A stretch of DNA of 7,117 nucleotides from Methylophilaceae bacterium (GCA_017880825.1 JADGRN010000073.1:1-7117), one strand, 5' to 3'. Counted from the first letter of the stretch, positions 1 to 5,703 are shown. Notes: a model not told the origin generated them from the letters alone. Numbers and translations: made by a program.

Positions 1-1
1 A

Positions 2-196
2 TTCTGGGAAGTGATGGGCGGCCTTCAGCAAACTGAAGTTGATCTTTTAGTGCGCGAATCTTTCGACCAAGGCATCAATTTCTTCGATACTGCCAATGTT
101 TATTCGTTTGGTGAATCGGAAACATTGCTTGGCCAGGCAATTAAAAATACAGGGCTGCCCAGGGATGAAATCGTGGTCGCCACGAACATTGGTTAA
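2..196 (+). pseudogene. aldo/keto reductase remnant (both ends missing)
   Basis: The frame is open from the left edge and encodes 64 residues matching the N-terminal part of an aldo/keto reductase TIM barrel (NADPH-dependent carbonyl reduction). Visible landmarks are GINFFDTANVYS around residues 24-35, with the family's catalytic Asp (D29) and Tyr (Y34), followed by GESETLLGQAIK. The next strand should read ATK-(V/I)-G with the catalytic Lys; here it reads ATNIG, so Lys is replaced by Asn, and a TAA follows at once. A normal protein would run some 250 residues further. GTG (11) or ATG (14) could serve as start codons but lie inside the homologous region, so the true start is outside the window. 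The break lies just before the end-like repeat at 209-230, which suggests a rearrangement. The fragment is almost certainly non-functional. Confidence 0.8.
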
Positions 197-208
197 TTAA
201 ACAGTCTT

Positions 209-230
209 CCGCTTAAGTTGACAGTACCGT
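209..230 (+). repeat. IS-end-like repeat, copy 1
   Basis: The core TTAAGTTGACAGTACC (213-228) recurs inverted at 3689-3704. The 22-base version, 209-230, recurs at 5707-5728 with one substitution (G224 to A). It lies 12 bp after the stop of the broken aldo/keto reductase. Read from the other strand it begins GGTACTGTCAAC, a GG-first end of the kind found on IS6-type elements; that family assignment is only a guess. It contains a perfect TTGACA (-35 type) at 218-223 pointing towards the HicA-like gene, but I see no good -10 box at 16-18 bp spacing. Confidence 0.6.
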
Positions 231-270
231 TAAAACTGCTCTGGCACAGCTATCTGAAGAGGTCCCCATT

Positions 271-546
271 ATGAGCCACAAGCATATTAATCTGATTCGT
301 GCCATTTTCCATGATCCGGTCAGCGGCAACATTCACTGGCAAGAAATTGAATCTTTGCTACATCATCTTGGCGCCAGTATTACCCCCGGGCATGGTGCAC
401 GTTTCCATGTTAATCTGAACGGGTTCGATGAGGTCCTACACCACCCCCATCAGAGTAGCGTTTATGGCAAGCAGGAGGTCAAGCATCTGAGGGAATTTCT
501 CGCCCGCGCCGGAGTCACACCATCGACTTACGAGAATGGCGAATAA
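271..546 (+). CDS. HicA-like small protein, catalytic His not conserved
   Basis: This is a complete 91-residue ORF with an AGAGG ribosome-binding site at 258-262, 8 nt before ATG. The layout resembles HicA/YcfA proteins (small dsRBD-like mRNA interferase toxins): an N-terminal helix, then IHWQEIESLLHHLGA (21-35), a Gly-rich turn with a strand (GHGARFHVNL, 40-49), and a C-terminal part VYGKQEVKHLREFLARAGV (64-82) like the KxxTLRxILKxAGL end of HicA. In canonical HicA the turn carries G-S-H with the catalytic His; here the same place reads G42-A43-R44. No HicB antitoxin follows: the next gene is a membrane protein, overlapping by 11 bp. It may be a diverged, non-toxic relative of HicA. The fold assignment is moderate and a toxin role is not supported. 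Confidence 0.7.
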   Translation: MSHKHINLIRAIFHDPVSGNIHWQEIESLLHHLGASITPGHGARFHVNLNGFDEVLHHPHQSSVYGKQEVKHLREFLARAGVTPSTYENGE

Positions 547-829
547 AATGCGTGTTCAAGTTCATACGTCGGGATTTCTGGGCAGAGTGATGGTGTTTTT
601 GTTAGGTGCTGTGCTGCTGGTCTTAGTATTCATGTTCTCAATGCTGGTGCTGGCCCCCGTAGTACTTATCGGGTCATTGGTTTTAGGCTACCAGTTGCGG
701 AAAATAAAGGGTCTGCACAAACAGATGCGCGAGCAGTCGCCAGATGGTCACGTGATCGAGGGCGAAGTGATATATGAGGCAACTGAAGCAGAACAGCTGA
801 AGTCAGTTCGAATCCTTAACGCGGATTAA
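536..829 (+). CDS. small inner-membrane protein of unknown function
   Basis: The 97-residue product has a hydrophobic block at about residues 17-52, long enough for a helical hairpin or one long membrane helix. A basic stretch (QLRKIKGLHKQMR, 53-65) and a polar tail containing GHVIEGEVI (71-79) follow. I do not recognise a function; small proteins ending in an IEGEV-type motif are commonly annotated as hypothetical membrane proteins. The ATG at 536 overlaps the HicA-like gene by 11 bp, suggesting translational coupling. ATG 548 is an alternative start just after that gene's stop (544-546), and neither has a strong ribosome-binding site. The last seven residues (VRILNAD) and the stop lie inside the 61-bp repeat at 805-865, so the natural C-terminus may have been replaced when that repeat arrived. 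Confidence 0.7.
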   Translation: MANKMRVQVHTSGFLGRVMVFLLGAVLLVLVFMFSMLVLAPVVLIGSLVLGYQLRKIKGLHKQMREQSPDGHVIEGEVIYEATEAEQLKSVRILNAD

Positions 830-865
830 TTCCCTTGTTTCGGCGTTGTCTATTCCCTGTTACCC
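805..865 (+). repeat. 61-bp direct repeat, copy 1
   Basis: It matches 3341-3401 at 57 of 61 positions; differences are at 826, 835, 845 and 851. It begins AGTTCGAATCC and ends in CTGTTACCC, and similarity fades sharply on both sides. The first 25 bp are the 3' end of the small membrane protein gene. It contains two variants of the motif AATTCCCTG (828 and 851) that is multiplied at 3364-3539. The two copies flank mnmH-selD in the same orientation, 2536 bp apart. Confidence 0.85.
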
Positions 866-1037
866 GGGTCAATAGCATCGTATCGACAGTGATTTGCTGC
901 AGATCAAATTTCTGCTGGTAAACTCCGAGCCTATACAAGGCTAGACACGTTCCAGAAAGTGCGATCGGATTCCAACTAGGCGGGAGCTGTCAGGCAGTTT
1001 CAGTTAGTGTCCAATCCCCTCTCTCCCACCAAACATT
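866..1037. other. intergenic region upstream of mnmH
   Basis: No ORF or RNA gene is convincing here. A short hairpin AGCC-TATACAA-GGCT lies at 928-942. TATACA (932-937) could be a -10 box, with TTTCTG (909-914) as a poor -35 at 17 bp spacing; this is weak promoter evidence for mnmH-selD. An ACCCGGGT palindrome at 862-869 straddles the end of the repeat. The stretch ending at 1031 (CTCTCTCCCACCA) looks superficially like the 3' end of a tRNA, but no cloverleaf can be built. No Shine-Dalgarno sequence is evident before the mnmH ATG. Confidence 0.4.
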
Positions 1038-2093
1038 ATGGCCACCTACAAACTCATCGAAATTTCACAAGCTTTTCACGCTTTCGACGACATCCTGGAT
1101 GTCCGTTCGCCGGCCGAATATGCTGACGACCATCTTCCTGGGGCGATTAATGTACCCGTGCTGAACGATGAGGAACGCTCCCGCATCGGCACCTTGTTTA
1201 CCCAAGTCACACCTTTCGAGGCGAAGAGACAGGGAGCAGCACTGATCGCGCGAAATATCGCGCGCCATCTGGAAGAGACGTTCGGCGATCGGCAAAGAGG
1301 CTGGCGACCTTTAGTGTATTGCTGGCGTGGTGGCATGCGCAGTGGCGCTATGGTGCACATTTTGGCACAGATAGGTTGGAGAGCTGGTCAGTTGAAGGGT
1401 GGCTACAAAACCTATCGGCGCTATGTGATCGCCGCGTTGGAAACGTTACCTATCAAGTTTGATTTTTGTGTAATCAGTGGTGCGACCGGCTCGGGAAAGA
1501 GCCGTCTGTTGCATGTACTGGCCGAGCAAGGGGGACAGGTCTTAGATTTGGAAAAGTTGGCGCAACATCGCGGCTCACTTCTCGGTAATTTGCCAGACCA
1601 ACCACAGCCAACGCAAAGAACCTTCGAAACCCGGCTCTGGGACGCACTATGTGCTTTCACGCCTGATCGCCCTGTTTACATTGAGGCGGAAAGCCGCAAG
1701 GTCGGCGTGTTGAGCGTGCCAAATGCCTTGCTCGACCGCATGCGCGCATCTCCTTGCGTGCGAATTGAAGCGCCACAGGAAGCCCGTGTAGAACTTCTAA
1801 TGGATGACTATGCGCACTTCCTGCGCAATCCCACTCTTTTGGCCGAGCGCTTGTCGCTGCTCGTAGAACTGCATGGTCGTGTAGTAACCGACCGCTGGTG
1901 CGAGAGGGCGCGGCAAGGCGAGTGGAGGCCGCTGGTGGAAGAGTTGCTGACGCAGCACTATGATCCGGCCTACCGGCGCTCGTCTGGCGTCAGCTTCCAG
2001 CAACTGAACAACGCCAATGTGCTACGACTTGTCTCGCTAGATGGCGAAAATCTGCGCAAGACGGCTGAAGATTTGATTCGTAAGGAAAGATAA
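1038..2093 (+). CDS. mnmH: tRNA 2-selenouridine synthase
   Basis: MnmH (SelU/YbbB) uses selenophosphate to convert the 2-thiouridine at wobble position 34 of tRNAs for Lys, Glu and Gln into 2-selenouridine, by way of a geranylated intermediate. The 351-residue product is full length (E. coli about 364). An N-terminal rhodanese domain spans about residues 8-130: DVRSPAEY (21-28), DHLPGAINVPV (31-41), and the active loop VYCWRGGMRS with catalytic Cys95. The C-terminal P-loop domain has a Walker A GATGSGKS (148-155) and the family motifs DLEKLAQHRGS and IEAESRKVG. The ATG fits the start of the rhodanese domain, though no clear ribosome-binding site precedes it. It is followed after 1 nt by selD, which supplies its substrate. 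The gene appears intact. Confidence 0.97.
   Translation: MATYKLIEISQAFHAFDDILDVRSPAEYADDHLPGAINVPVLNDEERSRIGTLFTQVTPFEAKRQGAALIARNIARHLEETFGDRQRGWRPLVYCWRGGMRSGAMVHILAQIGWRAGQLKGGYKTYRRYVIAALETLPIKFDFCVISGATGSGKSRLLHVLAEQGGQVLDLEKLAQHRGSLLGNLPDQPQPTQRTFETRLWDALCAFTPDRPVYIEAESRKVGVLSVPNALLDRMRASPCVRIEAPQEARVELLMDDYAHFLRNPTLLAERLSLLVELHGRVVTDRWCERARQGEWRPLVEELLTQHYDPAYRRSSGVSFQQLNNANVLRLVSLDGENLRKTAEDLIRKER
2082..2089 (+). promoter_or_regulatory. ribosome-binding site of selD inside mnmH
   Basis: AAGGAAAG lies in the last codons of mnmH. The GGA ends 8 nt before ATG 2095 and 11 nt before ATG 2098, so the first of the two adjacent ATG codons is slightly favoured. The placement implies that selD translation is coupled to mnmH. 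Confidence 0.6.
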
Positions 2094-2094
2094 A

Positions 2095-3138
2095 ATGATG
2101 AGTGAAATCCGCCTCACCCAGTATTCCCACGGCGGCGGCTGCGGTTGCAAGATCGCACCCTCCGTGCTTTCGCAGATTTTGTCGAGTCTGCCGCAGGCTG
2201 GCATGTTTCCTGATTTGCTGGTCGGCCTGGAATCCAGCGACGATGCTGCGGTTTACCGCCTGAATGACACCCAGGCAATCATCGCTACGACCGATTTCTT
2301 CATGCCCATCGTGGACGATGCCTACGACTTTGGTCGTATTGCCGCTGCCAATGCGCTGTCAGATATTTATGCCATGGGTGGGCAGCCGATCCTGGCGCTG
2401 GCGGTGGTCGGTATGCCGATCGACAAACTTCCGGTGGAGATAATCCAGCAAATCATGGCAGGCGGTGTGGCGGTGTGCCAGTCGGCAGGGATACCGATCG
2501 CCGGGGGACATTCCATCGACTCGCCAGAACCGATCTACGGGTTAGTGGCGCTAGGCATCGTGCATCCTGATAAGGTCAAGCGAAATGACAAGGCTCAGGC
2601 GGGCGATGTGTTGATACTGGGAAAGCCCTTGGGCATCGGCGTATTGAGTGCAGCTCTGAAGAAAGGCGAACTGAATGCTGAAGGCTACCGACAGATGATT
2701 GCCGTCACTACCCAACTCAACCGCACCGGCGCAGTTCTGTCCGATATGGCAGGCGTGCATGCCATGACTGACGTCACTGGCTTCGCATTACTCGGCCACC
2801 TACTCGAAATCTGTCGTGGCTCGCAACTGCAGGCACAGGTTGAATTTCATCGCATTCCTTTCATAGATATCGCTTTGCAATTGGCACAAGCCGGCTATGC
2901 CACAGGAGCGGCAGCGCGCAATTGGTCCAGCTACGCCGAGTCTGTGATTCTGGGGGGAGATATCACGGAATGGCAGCGCAAACTGCTATGCGACCCGCAA
3001 ACTAGCGGTGGCTTGCTAGTCAGTTGTGCGCCAGAAAGTGCGGACGCGGTAGTGGCTGCTTTCAATTCTGATGGTTTCAGCCATGCCGCAGTAATCGGCT
3101 CGATGCAGACCGGGGGTGCGCAAGTAACGGTGCGCTGA
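2095..3138 (+). CDS. selD: selenide, water dikinase (selenophosphate synthetase)
   Basis: SelD makes selenophosphate from selenide and ATP, the selenium donor for MnmH and, where present, for selenocysteine synthesis. The 347-residue product is full length and collinear with E. coli SelD. The N-terminal loop HGGGCGCK carries the catalytic Cys16 and Lys19; this is the Cys form, with no in-frame TGA and no selenocysteine. ATP/metal-binding landmarks are SDDAAVY (48-54), TTDFFMPIVDD (65-75), NALSDIYAMGG (86-96), GGHSIDSPEPI (137-147) and TDVTGF (225-230). An AIRS-type C-terminal domain follows, with CDPQTSGGLL near residue 305. It is preceded by mnmH at 1 nt. No selA, selB or selC is seen here, so within this window its only evident client is MnmH. 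No rho-independent terminator follows. Confidence 0.98.
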   Translation: MMSEIRLTQYSHGGGCGCKIAPSVLSQILSSLPQAGMFPDLLVGLESSDDAAVYRLNDTQAIIATTDFFMPIVDDAYDFGRIAAANALSDIYAMGGQPILALAVVGMPIDKLPVEIIQQIMAGGVAVCQSAGIPIAGGHSIDSPEPIYGLVALGIVHPDKVKRNDKAQAGDVLILGKPLGIGVLSAALKKGELNAEGYRQMIAVTTQLNRTGAVLSDMAGVHAMTDVTGFALLGHLLEICRGSQLQAQVEFHRIPFIDIALQLAQAGYATGAAARNWSSYAESVILGGDITEWQRKLLCDPQTSGGLLVSCAPESADAVVAAFNSDGFSHAAVIGSMQTGGAQVTVR

Positions 3139-3206
3139 TGGCTATAAGCTAAAAATAGGGTTTGCTGCAAGATGACTGAATATCTCTTCCGACTGTATTT
3201 CGAACG

Positions 3207-3224
3207 ATGCGCGCGCACGCGCGT
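3207..3224. other. alternating purine/pyrimidine tract (Z-DNA-prone)
   Basis: From A3207 to T3224 the bases alternate purine and pyrimidine without interruption, mostly CG steps (ATGCGCGCGCACGCGCGT). Such tracts favour left-handed DNA under negative supercoiling. It lies 69 bp downstream of the selD stop. A role is not shown. Confidence 0.5.
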
Positions 3225-3340
3225 CATGGGGTTAGAGAAAGTAACACGGGTGCAACAACGTGCCTGAGAGCTTTTTCAATCCCATTGGCAGGTAGATTGT
3301 CGGCGTTAGTGCCGTGAATAAGGCAGAAAGAAACGGAGTG

Positions 3341-3401
3341 AGTTCGAATCCTTAACGCGGACTAATTCCCCTGTTTCGGCATTGTCAATTCCCTGTTACC
3401 C
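3341..3401 (+). repeat. 61-bp direct repeat, copy 2
   Basis: Same orientation as 805-865, with 57 of 61 positions identical. Here it lies outside any gene: in the frame matching the VRILNAD peptide of copy 1 a TGA stop immediately precedes it (3339-3341). It runs into the AATTCCCTG motif cluster, which suggests that this is the fuller context of the element and that copy 1 is a transplanted part. Confidence 0.85.
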
Positions 3402-3539
3402 AGTAATTAATTCCCTGATAAAAAATTCATGAATTTGGGGGCGGATGCCTTGTATGCGGCTACTGGAGCTGTTTTTCTGGGAGCGTCTTCTACCGAAGCG
3501 CCTGAAAAATGTGGAAATTCCCTGTAAATTTCCCTGTTA
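3364..3539 (+). repeat. cluster of AATTCCCTG motifs
   Basis: Close variants of AATTCCCTG start at 3364, 3387, 3409, 3516 and 3528 on the plus strand, the last facing an inverted partner GGGAATTTT at 3542. Two more copies sit at 828 and 851 in the other 61-bp repeat. Spacing is irregular, so this is neither a CRISPR array nor a simple tandem repeat. Similar motif-rich stretches are, from memory, common beside mobile elements in proteobacteria, but no function is established here. Confidence 0.55.
3423..3436. repeat. perfect 14-bp palindrome
   Basis: AAATTCATGAATTT reads identically on both strands. It lies between motif copies of the AATTCCCTG cluster. It could be a protein-binding site; nothing else supports that. 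Confidence 0.4.
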
Positions 3540-3550
3540 ACGGGAATTTT
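3526..3550. repeat. hairpin-forming inverted repeat
   Basis: Arms AAATTTCCC (3526-3534) and GGGAATTTT (3542-3550) pair at 8 of 9 positions around the 7-base loop TGTTAAC. The A/T-rich outer arms give it a loosely terminator-like look on either strand, but the stem is weak and no gene ends nearby. Confidence 0.35.
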
Positions 3551-3688
3551 ACTGAGAAGGGTTGGCATGAGACTATGTCCACCGCCACCTAGTCTGAGCC
3601 ATTCCCAGTGAAGGGCTCTTTCTTTGAATATGCCCCACACCACGCGGACTACAGGGCGATACCGTCATTCTCAAGTCGGTCATCAGAG

Positions 3689-3704
3689 GGTACTGTCAAC
3701 TTAA
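3689..3704 (-). repeat. IS-end-like repeat, copy 2 (inverted)
   Basis: GGTACTGTCAACTTAA is the exact reverse complement of 213-228, and differs from the complement of 5711-5726 by one base. With copy 1 it forms an inverted pair around the HicA-like gene to selD; with copy 3 it forms an inverted pair around BON and pssA. The flanking 8-mers (3681-3688 versus 229-236 or 5727-5734) do not match, so no target-site duplication is visible. Confidence 0.6.
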
Positions 3705-3760
3705 CTTATGCGTTCCACAAAAGCTGTAAATCAGTGTCAAAATGGTTTTTTCAATCTGAT

Positions 3761-3883
3761 TCAACATACCTCAGCACTGAGTTCTGCTATTTCATTCCGC
3801 TGGACAAATCTCCGGCGCATGATCTCCCGATAGTTCTCTGCCGCCATCTGCTGGCCGCTAAACACTATCGAGAAATCATGCAC
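3761..3883 (-). pseudogene. short minus-strand coding-like tail
   Basis: Forty codons read VHDFSIVFSGQQ followed by MAAENYREIMRRRF and a charged end EIAELSAEVC, then TGA at 3761-3763. The residue composition resembles the C-terminal end of a real helical protein. A TAG lies immediately upstream of the GTG, and there is no ribosome-binding site. It is best read as a decayed remnant or a chance ORF; I recognise no family. It overlaps the 21-bp stem at 3814-3884. Confidence 0.2.
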
Positions 3884-3884
3884 C
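3814..3884 (-). repeat. long inverted repeat: 21-bp stem, 29-nt loop
   Basis: Arms 3814-3834 and 3864-3884 pair at 18 of 21 positions as DNA. The three exceptions (3816/3882, 3824/3874, 3827/3871) are all C opposite A on the plus strand, which become G-U wobbles in a minus-strand transcript. A minus-strand RNA could therefore form an uninterrupted 21-bp helix with loop 3835-3863. It could be a structured RNA, a recombination site or a decayed element end. Confidence 0.55.
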
Positions 3885-3972
3885 TATGCTTTGCACAATG
3901 GAGCAAAGTGGTCGATTCCAATTACGTAATTCAATGAATATTGATCAGCTGTGGATTTTCTCGACAAGATTT

Positions 3973-4006
3973 TTAATCTGACATTTTTTAATAAAGTTAA
4001 TCTGAC
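3973..4006. repeat. TTAATCTGAC direct repeat
   Basis: The 10-mer TTAATCTGAC occurs at 3973-3982 and 3997-4006, a 24-bp period, just beyond the 3' end of pssA. It may be a short duplication at an insertion boundary or paired protein sites. No terminator hairpin is seen for pssA here. Confidence 0.4.
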
Positions 4007-4014
4007 AAAACCGC

Positions 4015-4641
4015 TCAGAGCTTTGGGAATCGTATGCGACTGACCATAAGTGAGCCGGAAATCGCGAACAACAGTACCATCGGATGAAGCGTGAAGCCAG
4101 CAAACATGACCTGTCCAAACCAGAGGGACTCGCCCAATGCGCCCTGTGAGGCAGCCCCGACCATCAACATTACCAGCAGCAGCGACGTTGGGATAGGGGT
4201 TCCCTCGAAGTACTTCACTTTGCCTCCGCCGTCAGACAGCGCCTCGGCCGTAATGTTGTAGCGCGCCAAGCGAGATACTCCGCATGCAACAAAATAGGCC
4301 AAGACAATACGGTCGTATAAGCCCTGCATGCCGCAACCGTACCCAATCACGGCTGGGGCTACGCCGAAGGAGATGACATCAGCGAGAGAGTCAAGCTCAC
4401 GACCAATTGCAGAAGTCTTCTGTCGCCACCGTGCAATCCGTCCATCCAGGACATCGAAGACTAAAGCGGCAAAGACCATCCCGCCCGCAAAGTAGACATG
4501 CCTGACGTCGGTCGTTTGTAGGTACGTCAGCATAGAAAACAATGCCCCCGTGCCGCAAACCGCGTTTGCTAGTGTGAACCAGTCGGCAAGATGGAACTCT
4601 CGAATCATGGAGAAGGGGTTATGCGGTCTATGTATCATCAT
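4015..4641 (-). CDS. pssA: CDP-diacylglycerol-serine O-phosphatidyltransferase
   Basis: This integral membrane enzyme makes phosphatidylserine from CDP-diacylglycerol and serine, the precursor of phosphatidylethanolamine. The 208-residue product has the complete CDP-alcohol phosphotransferase motif: D63, D66-G67, A70-R71, G80, D84, D88 within DVLDGRIAR...GRELDSLAD. Several hydrophobic segments follow, plus GKVKYFEGTPIPTSL (140-154), a signature I associate with PssA over PgsA. It ends at RIRFPKL without the C-terminal extension of longer proteobacterial forms, so it is a compact PssA. Start is uncertain: ATG 4641 and 4638 are adjacent, ATG 4608 (MIREFHLADWF) also fits the family, and none has a good ribosome-binding site. 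It lies 45 bp downstream of the BON gene on the same strand, so co-transcription is possible. Confidence 0.92.
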   Translation of the reverse strand: MMIHRPHNPFSMIREFHLADWFTLANAVCGTGALFSMLTYLQTTDVRHVYFAGGMVFAALVFDVLDGRIARWRQKTSAIGRELDSLADVISFGVAPAVIGYGCGMQGLYDRIVLAYFVACGVSRLARYNITAEALSDGGGKVKYFEGTPIPTSLLLVMLMVGAASQGALGESLWFGQVMFAGFTLHPMVLLFAISGSLMVSRIRFPKL

Positions 4642-4686
4642 GGCGGAAAGAATAACCTGACTGAACCCTCTGGAATATATACAAAC

Positions 4687-5265
4687 CTACTTCTTGATAC
4701 TCATGTGATTAACCACGCTGCTTACTCCGTTGGTGCCCTTGGCGACATCCACCGCATGTGTCATTTGGACTGCGTTATCGACGAATCCACTTAGCTGAAC
4801 TTCACCTTTTCTAGTGGTAACCGACACGTCCATGCTCTTCATCACCGGGTCAGCAAGCAGCGCCGACTTGACCTGCGTGGTGATGACACTATCGTCAATC
4901 TTATTGCCGACTGACTGTTTGCCTTCTTTCAGGCTAAGCTGGTTGTCCAAAGCTTTGACTCCCTCGATGCCCTTCGCCACCGTGATAATGAGATCGATCT
5001 GGGCTTGATTGTCGGCGAAGCCACTCAACATCACCTCGCCCTTGCGTGTCTTGACTTTTATATCAAGGCTTTTGACATCTACATTCGATGTCAACGCGGT
5101 TCTGACTTTGGTAGTAATCACTGAATCATCGACCTCGGTGCCGATTGTTGTGGATGGAGCGGTACCGCTCATGCCCTGTTGATTATTACAGCCGGACAAG
5201 AGAGCAAGTAATGTGCACACAGCGATTGCGCCGATGCAGGCAAAGCGATTCGAGAGCGTAATCAT
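4687..5265 (-). CDS. BON-domain lipoprotein (OsmY-like)
   Basis: The 192-residue product has a lipoprotein signal: a hydrophobic segment followed by lipobox L23-S-G-C26. Asn follows the Cys, which by the usual +2 rule suggests outer-membrane sorting. Two BON domains follow, about 46-113 and 123-192, clearly duplicates of each other (DDSVITT.V..AL and TRKGEV.LSGF.DN). BON domains are thought to bind phospholipid membranes, and OsmY-type proteins are periplasmic envelope-stress factors. This one is membrane-anchored rather than soluble. ATG 5263-5265 is supported by GGAC at 5271-5274. It is the likely first gene ahead of pssA; an envelope protein beside a phospholipid synthase is a sensible pairing but not proof of a shared role. 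Confidence 0.92.
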   Translation of the reverse strand: MITLSNRFACIGAIAVCTLLALLSGCNNQQGMSGTAPSTTIGTEVDDSVITTKVRTALTSNVDVKSLDIKVKTRKGEVMLSGFADNQAQIDLIITVAKGIEGVKALDNQLSLKEGKQSVGNKIDDSVITTQVKSALLADPVMKSMDVSVTTRKGEVQLSGFVDNAVQMTHAVDVAKGTNGVSSVVNHMSIKK

Positions 5266-5577
5266 GATTTGTCCAGTACTAAAGCGAAAGGAATTACAAC
5301 GAATAAACTGGACTTTGCTCCTTTATGCGTTGCCGCTCTGTACGCTAACGAACGGAGAGAGGAAGAAGCATAACCATCCGGATGCTTGGTAGAGTACGAA
5401 TCTTCAAGCATTGCATATTGTCTTATTACATGTACTTGATTGGTCCTTACTCTGATCATTCCCTTGATATGCTTCAGCTCTTCAAGCACTTTCCATAAAC
5501 CAAATCCTCTGGAACTAGTTAACGAAGATGAGCGGCCTTTGCCAAAGCATTCGAGTACAGCATCAAAATATATGGAG

Positions 5578-5703
5578 TCATCTCAGTTTGATTTCGGTCC
5601 AGATGCGGGACAGCACGCGGCGCTGATGGCGATCCAGATCCCGCAACATTTCCAGGTGCGCCTGTTGCGCGCGGTCGGGAAACACCGCAGGTGTTGTACG
5701 CGA
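5578..5703 (-). pseudogene. C-terminal fragment of an unidentified protein
   Basis: Minus-strand codons from 5703 read SRTTPAVFPDRAQQAHLEML and then RDLDRHQRRVLSRIWTEIKLR, ending in TGA (5578-5580). Third codon positions are mostly G or C, as in the genuine G+C-rich gene next door, and the peptide is helical and charged, so this looks like true coding sequence. It has no start: a TAA lies in frame at 5704-5706, right where the end-like repeat begins. The natural reading is that a minus-strand gene lost its 5' part by insertion or recombination at the repeat. I do not recognise the family; a regulator divergent from the oxidoreductase is one possibility only. Confidence 0.45.

Larger units (their letters stand above)
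3139..4014. other. 876-bp repeat-rich region without a convincing gene
   Basis: Coding potential is poor in all frames and the sequence is more A+T-rich than the genes. It holds, in order: an 18-bp alternating purine/pyrimidine tract (3207-3224), a small CGGC/GCCG hairpin (3301-3314), the second 61-bp repeat (3341-3401), a cluster of AATTCCCTG motifs (3364-3539), a 14-bp palindrome (3423-3436), a hairpin (3526-3550), the inverted end-like repeat (3689-3704), a short minus-strand coding-like tail (3761-3883) containing a 21-bp stem (3814-3884), and a tandem 10-mer (3973-4006). This looks like a graveyard of mobile-element ends, not a regulatory region of one gene. Confidence 0.6.

Noticed and set aside
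1000..1031. tRNA-like 3' end (AATCCCCTCTCTCCCACCA)
   Set aside because: There is no matching acceptor 5' strand, D arm or anticodon arm upstream, and the T-loop consensus is wrong.
3240..3340. possible riboswitch or structured leader after selD
   Set aside because: The fragment GTGCCTGAGAG recalls riboswitch cores, but the rest of no known class (TPP, glycine, cobalamin) can be found and no gene follows.
3342..3360. T-loop-like GTTCGAATCC in the 61-bp repeat, a possible tRNA-derived attachment site
   Set aside because: The bases on either side of the loop do not pair into a T stem in either copy, so the match is superficial.
3364..3539. CRISPR array
   Set aside because: The repeated unit is about 9 bp with irregular spacing and no cas genes are near.
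3407..3643. 78-codon minus-strand ORF
   Set aside because: Much of it is the translation of the AATTCCCTG motif cluster and its hairpin; it has no ribosome-binding site and no domain I recognise.
3608..3937. 109-codon plus-strand ORF
   Set aside because: It runs through the end-like repeat at 3689-3704 and through both arms of the 21-bp stem, and its residue composition is not protein-like.
5262..5489. 75-codon minus-strand ORF ahead of the BON gene
   Set aside because: It overlaps the BON start by 4 bp but has no recognisable domain and unusual composition; it is more likely leader or promoter sequence.
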